A stretch of DNA of 19,202 bases from Thermodesulfobacteriota bacterium (GTDB lineage: Bacteria > Desulfobacterota > DSM-4660 > Desulfatiglandales > Desulfatiglandaceae): the NCBI GenBank assembly GCA_028278625.1, contig JANQDY010000239.1, forward strand, positions 1 through 19,202, read 5' to 3'. The notes beneath the pieces were generated by a model. The model searched no databases. It was given only the letters and a program-made list of their open reading frames with translations, and was not told the DNA's origin. The position numbers and the translations under genes are program-made. This document shows positions 15,032 through 19,202 of this stretch, in pieces (position 1 is the stretch's first letter; each line of letters starts with the position of its first letter).

Positions 15032-16068
15032 CTGAATTCTGATTCGCGGGAGCCTCTAAGCTGACCACAGGCTGCCAGAATATCCCGGCCTTTGCTTTTG
15101 CGAATAATGGCAGTGAAATGTTCGTCCGTGAGTATCTTCTGAAAACGAAGAGCCTGCTCCATTCTAGGCGGCGAAAAGGGTGAGTCACGATCCGCATTGA
15201 GCTGGATCAGGTTGATCTTTGCCCTTAATCCCCTAAGGAGCCGGCAAAGATCTTGGGCGTCCCGGTCCCGGTCATTTTCGCCCGCTATCAGAATGTACTC
15301 AAAGGTGATCATCCGCCGGTTGGGCAAAGGAAATGCTCTGCAGGCCTCCATCAAACGTTCCAGGGGATACTTGCGGTTGATGGGCATGAGGCGGCTTCGG
15401 GTGTCGTTATCCGCACCGTTTAAAGATACTGCCAGATTTACGGTGATGTCACGGGCCAGCCGGTTGATTTCAGGAACCAGACCACAAGTGGAGAGGGTGA
15501 CCCTTCGGTGAGAGAAATTCATGCCGTCCGGGTCGATGATATTTCGAAGGGCCTTGATGACCGCGGCATAATTGGCAAGGGGTTCTCCCATTCCCATCAG
15601 CACAATGTTCTTTAGACGATCCGGGAATTCCGCGGACCGTTTCGCCCGAATCACCTGTTCAATGATTTCCCCGGGTGTGAGGTTCCTGATGAATCCCTGT
15701 CTTCCCGTTGCGCAGAAAACGCAGCCCATGGCACAGCCTGCCTGTGAAGAAATACAGAGTGTTTCATGGTCCCGCTCCGGTATTAGAACGGTTTCGATGG
15801 TGTGCCCGTCGCGCAGCCCATAAAGGAGCTTTTGCGTACCATCCTCGGATTTAAGGGCTTTTATCTCACGAAGGGAGGAGGGGCGGGCTTTCTCCTTCAG
15901 AAGGGAGCGCAGCTTCTTGGGCAGATTCCCCATTTCATCAAAGGACTCCACGAACCGCGTCAGTATCCAGTGCCGGATTTGACGTCCCCGATACGCTTCA
16001 AGGCCGTTTTCCACGGCCCATTTTTCCATTTCGGCCGCGCTCAATCCTTTAAGATCAATGCGGCTCAT
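15028..16068 (-). CDS. rlmN: Dual-specificity 23S rRNA/tRNA adenine-C2 methyltransferase
   Basis: 346 residues from ATG 16068. Radical-SAM enzyme that methylates A2503 of 23S rRNA and A37 of some tRNAs. Seen: the 4Fe-4S motif CAMGCVFC (C112, C116, C119), C105 seven residues before it, GFIRNLTPGEIIEQ, NIVLMGMGEPLANY, VTLSTCGLVPEI, LAVSLNGADNDTRS, ITFEYILIAGENDRD, and the methyl-carrying cysteine C334 in DILAACGQL (C355 in E. coli). An in-frame ATG at 16131 would add 21 residues outside the family pattern. The chosen ATG overlaps the stop of the upstream thymidylate synthase-like gene as ATGA, so the two are coupled. Confidence 0.97.
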   Translation of the reverse strand: MSRIDLKGLSAAEMEKWAVENGLEAYRGRQIRHWILTRFVESFDEMGNLPKKLRSLLKEKARPSSLREIKALKSEDGTQKLLYGLRDGHTIETVLIPERDHETLCISSQAGCAMGCVFCATGRQGFIRNLTPGEIIEQVIRAKRSAEFPDRLKNIVLMGMGEPLANYAAVIKALRNIIDPDGMNFSHRRVTLSTCGLVPEINRLARDITVNLAVSLNGADNDTRSRLMPINRKYPLERLMEACRAFPLPNRRMITFEYILIAGENDRDRDAQDLCRLLRGLRAKINLIQLNADRDSPFSPPRMEQALRFQKILTDEHFTAIIRKSKGRDILAACGQLRGSRESEFS

Positions 16069-16751
16069 GGGCTGGGCTGAGCGGTCTTTATGGCGTCGGC
16101 TTTGCAAGTCCTGAGCTGGGCCAGTTCCCAAACGTAATCGTAAAGATGAAGGCCTTTACTGGCGGCGATGATTTCACCGTCAGAAACACCGATGGAGGAT
16201 GCCATATACTCTTTCAGGAGCTGGATGGCCCCCAGATTGGCGGGCAGACCGTTCCAAAGATCCCAGCTTCTGAAATAGACGACAAAATGCAGCTTTCCCT
16301 CCTTTATTCGGGTGTCAATTCCTCTCAGACAGGGAGGATCCACCAGGTGAATGGCCTGGGGATCCCCCACGCTCATGTATGCCTGATTGGTGCCGAAACC
16401 ATCTTCCCGGTACATGCGGATAACCTCGGCGATCTGCGGCTCAAGGTATTGGCCATAAGTATAATCCTCACCCGGCTGCTTCGCCGATGTCATCAGATAC
16501 GGCAGATATTCCTCGATGTATCCATCGGCCACTGGATTGGGAATCCCTAAGGAAGGCGGAATTTCAGGGAGCAGGGGCCGCTGTCCCGGGTATTTGATAT
16601 GGATGGTGATATAATCGAATTCGAGCCGTTTCTGGCCTTTAAAACTGCCCCGGTCAATCACATACTGGTTCCCCTTTTCCAGAATCTGATAAACGCACTG
16701 AAACCATGCGTCTGGCAGGTCACGGGCTTCAATAAATTCTAGTTGCATCAT
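16065..16751 (-). CDS. Thymidylate synthase-like protein (methanogen type)
   Basis: About 228 residues from ATG 16751 (GAGG 9 nt upstream); the frame continues upstream to 16922, but that part is low-complexity and lacks family features. Seen: GEDYTYGQYL (about 94-103), the nucleophile context VDPPCLRGIDTRI (Cys141, like PC-H in standard TS), KLHFVVYFRSWDLWNGLPAN (R161, D164, Asn172, the dUMP-contacting block) and a final SKGLHLYDYVWELA helix. This order matches the short archaeal thymidylate synthases that differ from E. coli ThyA. It would make dTMP from dUMP using methylene-tetrahydrofolate (or a methanopterin-type donor in archaea), or a related pyrimidine hydroxymethylation. PCL instead of PCH and a Tyr in place of the usual Arg of YGxR are deviations. 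rlmN follows by ATGA overlap. Confidence 0.75.
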   Translation of the reverse strand: MMQLEFIEARDLPDAWFQCVYQILEKGNQYVIDRGSFKGQKRLEFDYITIHIKYPGQRPLLPEIPPSLGIPNPVADGYIEEYLPYLMTSAKQPGEDYTYGQYLEPQIAEVIRMYREDGFGTNQAYMSVGDPQAIHLVDPPCLRGIDTRIKEGKLHFVVYFRSWDLWNGLPANLGAIQLLKEYMASSIGVSDGEIIAASKGLHLYDYVWELAQLRTCKADAIKTAQPSP

Positions 16752-16903
16752 GTGAGGCGTCCTCGAAGCTGGATAAAACTCTACTCTGTGTGTTGAAATC
16801 CTATCAGAATAAATGAGAGCACCTGGGGATTCAAGGAAAATATTCGATTCGTGTTTCAAGAGTTCAGCTTCTAATAAAAAGAAACATCGCTGAAAAAAGG
16901 GGC

Positions 16904-16932
16904 TTGACAAAAAAAACATCATTGATTATCCA
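16904..16932 (+). promoter_or_regulatory. Candidate promoter for the Mo aldehyde oxidoreductase
   Basis: Perfect TTGACA at 16904-16909, 17 bases, then TATCCA (16927-16932), a weak -10. The start would be near 16939, about 100 bp ahead of the gene at 17040. Confidence 0.4.
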
Positions 16933-16969
16933 TATATGAAATATTAATTGCTAGTTTATTGTCATATAT
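16932..16969. repeat. Spaced inverted repeat upstream of the Mo enzyme
   Basis: ATATATGA (16932-16939) and TCATATAT (16962-16969), perfect 8-bp arms 30 bp apart centre to centre, about three helical turns. The region is A+T-rich, so chance is possible, but the placement just after the promoter fits an operator pair. Confidence 0.3.
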
Positions 16970-17039
16970 AGTGCAAAACCACGCAAGGATCCGGAATTAA
17001 GAGAAACAGGCTGAGAAATAAATGGAAAGAGGTGAGGAC

Positions 17040-19202
17040 ATGAGAAAAATCAATCTATGTGTAAACGGAATCTGGCGGGAGTTGATCGTCCAAAGGAAAA
17101 CGGTCCTTTTGGATTTGTTGCGGGAAGAACTGCGGCTGACAGGAACCAAGCAGTCGTGCGACCGCAAAGGACAGTGTGGTGCCTGCACGGTGATTGTCAA
17201 CGGCAAAGCGACCAGGTCGTGCAGAAAAAAGGCTAAGGATCTTGATGGCGCAAAGGTCATCACCATTGAAGGCCTGGGTACGCCTGAAAAGCCTCATCCT
17301 CTTCAAGAGGCCTTTGTTTTGGCCGGTGCTGTTCAGTGTGGCTACTGCACACCTGGGATGATCATGGCCGCAAAGGCGCTCTTGGACACGAACCCAGATC
17401 CAATGGATGAGGAGATCAAGAAAGCGCTAAGCCGCAACTTGTGCCGATGCACCGGTTACGGAAAGATCATCTCTGCGGTCAAACTGGGTGGGCGATTCCT
17501 GAAGGGAGAAATAACTCCTGAGCACGTAAGGCCGGATCTTACAAAAGGGATCATCGGTGTGTCCGTGACGCGTCCCACCGCCTATCTGCGGGCCTGTGGA
17601 ACCGCCCAGTTTACCGCTGACATACCTTTGGAAGGTGCCCTCCACTTGGCTGTGACGAGAAGTCCCCATGATCATGCCCTCATCAAGTCCATTGACGTCG
17701 GATCCGCACTAAAGGCTCCGGGAGTGGTAGGCGTCATGACTGCAAAGGACATCAAAGGGACCAACCGGATAAAGTACCTGGTGGATGACCAGCAGGTCCT
17801 CTGTGACAAAAAGGTTCAAGTCATCGGCGATCCCGTGGCCTTGGTGGTGGCAAACAGCAGAGAGGAGGCCGAGGCCGGAGCCAAGGCCGTGGCGGTCTCC
17901 TACAAGGTGCTGCCTGCGGTAAAGACCCTGGATGAGGCCCTGGCCGAAGATGCGCTTCTCGTACACGAGGGAAAGCCGAATCTCTGCCATCAACAGTCTC
18001 AAATCAAAGGGGATGCGGCCGAAGCGCTCAAGGATTCCTTTGCGATGGTGGAGGAGGACTTCAGTACCCAGCAGGTCCACCAGGCCCCACTGGAGCCGGA
18101 GGTGAGTGCCGCCTTTCTGGAGGGAGAAGCGGATAATGTTACCTTGGTGGTAGTGGGGAGGGGCATCAATATCCACCACCACAAAACAGTGCTTAAGGAG
18201 GCCCTGGGCTGGAAAAAGATCCGTTATGAAGAGGCCTTTTCCGGCGGCCAGTTCGGAATCAAGTTGGACATCACCTCAGAGGCCCTGGCAGGCGCCGCGG
18301 CCCTTCATTTTGGGTGTCCTGTGCGCTATGTACCGAGTTTGAAGGAATCCATGTGGATGACCACCAAACGCCATCCCGTGACCTGTCATCTGCGATTGGG
18401 GGCGGACGAGAAAGGATACCTGACCGGTCTGGAAGTGGACTACACCCTGGAGAACGGGGCTTATACCTCCTGGGGCAATGTCATCGTTCTTCGGGTCCTT
18501 CAGATGCTCAGCGGATGTTATCACATTCCCCATGTGAAGGCTGTGGGCAAACTGGTCTATACCAACAACGCCTGGGGCGGGGCGGCCCGGGGCGCAGGGC
18601 CACCGCAGGTGAATTTCGCTCTGGAATCGGCCGTGGATCTCTTGGCCCAGAAACTGGGAAAAGACCCTTTGGAATTCCGACTCCAAAATACACTAATGCC
18701 CGGGCAATCCACCTCCACGGGGCAGGTGGTGGACGAGTGGCCCTTTCCCGGCTGTCTTGAGGCCATAAGACCTCATTATAAGAGGGCTTTGGCCGATGCG
18801 GCAGCGTTTAAGAAAGGAAGGAAGAGACGAGGGGTCGGTATCGCGGGTGGAAGCTTCGGCATTGGGAAGGCGGGGCCTGCAGATACCTCAACGGTGGCCG
18901 TGGAACTGAACCCCGACGGCGGCATCACCGTTTTCGGTTCCGTGGCAGATCCGGGAGAAGGCAATGACGCCATGCTGACACAGCTGGCTGCCAATGGCTC
19001 GGGAATATCTACAGAAAAAATCCGTCTCGTTACAAAGGACACCGATCGAACACCCGATTCCAGCGCAGCATCGGGTAGCCGGACCACCTATATGTCAGGC
19101 AATGCCCTGTTGTCGGCCATTGATGCCCTGAAACAGGCCATGAAAGAGGCCGGTGCCGACACTTGCCAGGGGTTGGTTGAGGCCGGAAAAGGGGTTCGGT
19201 AC
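17040..19202 (+). CDS. Molybdenum aldehyde oxidoreductase, Mop type (cut by right window edge)
   Basis: 721 residues in the window, no stop. Xanthine oxidase family in a single chain, as in Desulfovibrio gigas Mop (about 907 residues): plant-type [2Fe-2S] domain (C40, C46, C49, C61), helical [2Fe-2S] domain (QCGYCTPG with C100/C103, NLCRCTGYGK with C135/C137), then the molybdopterin cytosine dinucleotide domains (VTRPTAYLRACGTAQFTADI, VQVIGDPVALVV, EEAFSGGQFGIKLDITSEAL, GGAARGAGPPQVNFALESAV, SSAASGSRTTYMSGNAL). No FAD domain intervenes, as in Mop. The catalytic glutamate near the end lies beyond the edge. It oxidises aldehydes, probably passing electrons to flavodoxin or ferredoxin; other hydroxylase substrates are possible. 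AGGTGAGG precedes the ATG at 17040. Confidence 0.93.
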   Translation, partial: MRKINLCVNGIWRELIVQRKTVLLDLLREELRLTGTKQSCDRKGQCGACTVIVNGKATRSCRKKAKDLDGAKVITIEGLGTPEKPHPLQEAFVLAGAVQCGYCTPGMIMAAKALLDTNPDPMDEEIKKALSRNLCRCTGYGKIISAVKLGGRFLKGEITPEHVRPDLTKGIIGVSVTRPTAYLRACGTAQFTADIPLEGALHLAVTRSPHDHALIKSIDVGSALKAPGVVGVMTAKDIKGTNRIKYLVDDQQVLCDKKVQVIGDPVALVVANSREEAEAGAKAVAVSYKVLPAVKTLDEALAEDALLVHEGKPNLCHQQSQIKGDAAEALKDSFAMVEEDFSTQQVHQAPLEPEVSAAFLEGEADNVTLVVVGRGINIHHHKTVLKEALGWKKIRYEEAFSGGQFGIKLDITSEALAGAAALHFGCPVRYVPSLKESMWMTTKRHPVTCHLRLGADEKGYLTGLEVDYTLENGAYTSWGNVIVLRVLQMLSGCYHIPHVKAVGKLVYTNNAWGGAARGAGPPQVNFALESAVDLLAQKLGKDPLEFRLQNTLMPGQSTSTGQVVDEWPFPGCLEAIRPHYKRALADAAAFKKGRKRRGVGIAGGSFGIGKAGPADTSTVAVELNPDGGITVFGSVADPGEGNDAMLTQLAANGSGISTEKIRLVTKDTDRTPDSSAASGSRTTYMSGNALLSAIDALKQAMKEAGADTCQGLVEAGKGVRY

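Noticed and set aside
16752..16922. N-terminal extension of the thymidylate synthase-like protein
   Set aside because: Phe/Ser-rich stretch outside the family pattern and overlapping the divergent promoter; ATG 16751 has a well-placed GAGG.
1..19202. tRNA, rRNA, CRISPR array, insertion sequence or integrase
   Set aside because: No array of spaced repeats, no transposase or integrase motifs and no recognisable tRNA or rRNA stretches were seen by eye.

Overview
The window looks like chromosomal DNA of a strictly anaerobic deltaproteobacterium (Desulfobacterota, probably a sulfate reducer of the Desulfobacteraceae type). The indications are a tungsten aldehyde:ferredoxin oxidoreductase start at the left edge, a Desulfovibrio gigas Mop-type molybdenum aldehyde oxidoreductase at the right edge, the redox regulator Rex next to a split ATP synthase F0 cluster, and Hfq-like and response-regulator proteins of a kind common in that group. 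This placement is inferred from gene content only. Base composition is moderate throughout, and I saw no insertion sequence, tRNA, rRNA or CRISPR array.

Layout. 1-589 (-) is the N-terminal third of an AOR-family tungstoenzyme; it has no stop inside the window. 590-1126 is a divergent control region with a good sigma-70 promoter and a perfect 7-6-7 inverted repeat for the AOR gene, plus a promoter for the SH3/AMIN-domain envelope protein at 1127-2416 (+). 2493-3071 (-) encodes a protein that appears to carry two tandem Sm/Hfq-like segments, downstream of a stand-alone response regulator (3159-3659, -). 3878-4450 and 4431-4901 (+) are an overlapping pair: a small membrane protein and a phage-type conserved hypothetical. 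4945-5694 (-) is 6-phosphogluconolactonase, divergent from a tight rightward run: pdxA, uvrA, and a NitT/TauT-type ABC transporter (binding protein, permease, ATPase; 9784-12392).

12403-16751 is a leftward block. Read in its own direction it is: a methanogen-type thymidylate synthase-like gene, rlmN (overlapping it by ATGA), atpZ, atpI, atpB, atpE, a strong terminator, a Rex operator-like palindrome, and rex. The F1 genes are not here, so the ATP synthase is encoded in at least two clusters. A second divergent control region (16752-17039) leads into the Mo-hydroxylase gene, which runs off the right end at 19202.

How the parts may work together. AOR and Mop are two unrelated metalloenzyme solutions to aldehyde oxidation, both truncated by the window edges. 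Rex senses NADH/NAD+ and probably controls itself, and perhaps the F0 genes, linking energy conservation to redox state. The remaining genes are housekeeping (pdxA, uvrA, pgl, rlmN, thymidylate synthase-like) or envelope/regulatory. The least familiar pieces are the double LSm-like protein, the membrane/phage-type pair, the leader hairpin of pdxA, and the paired hairpins before atpE.
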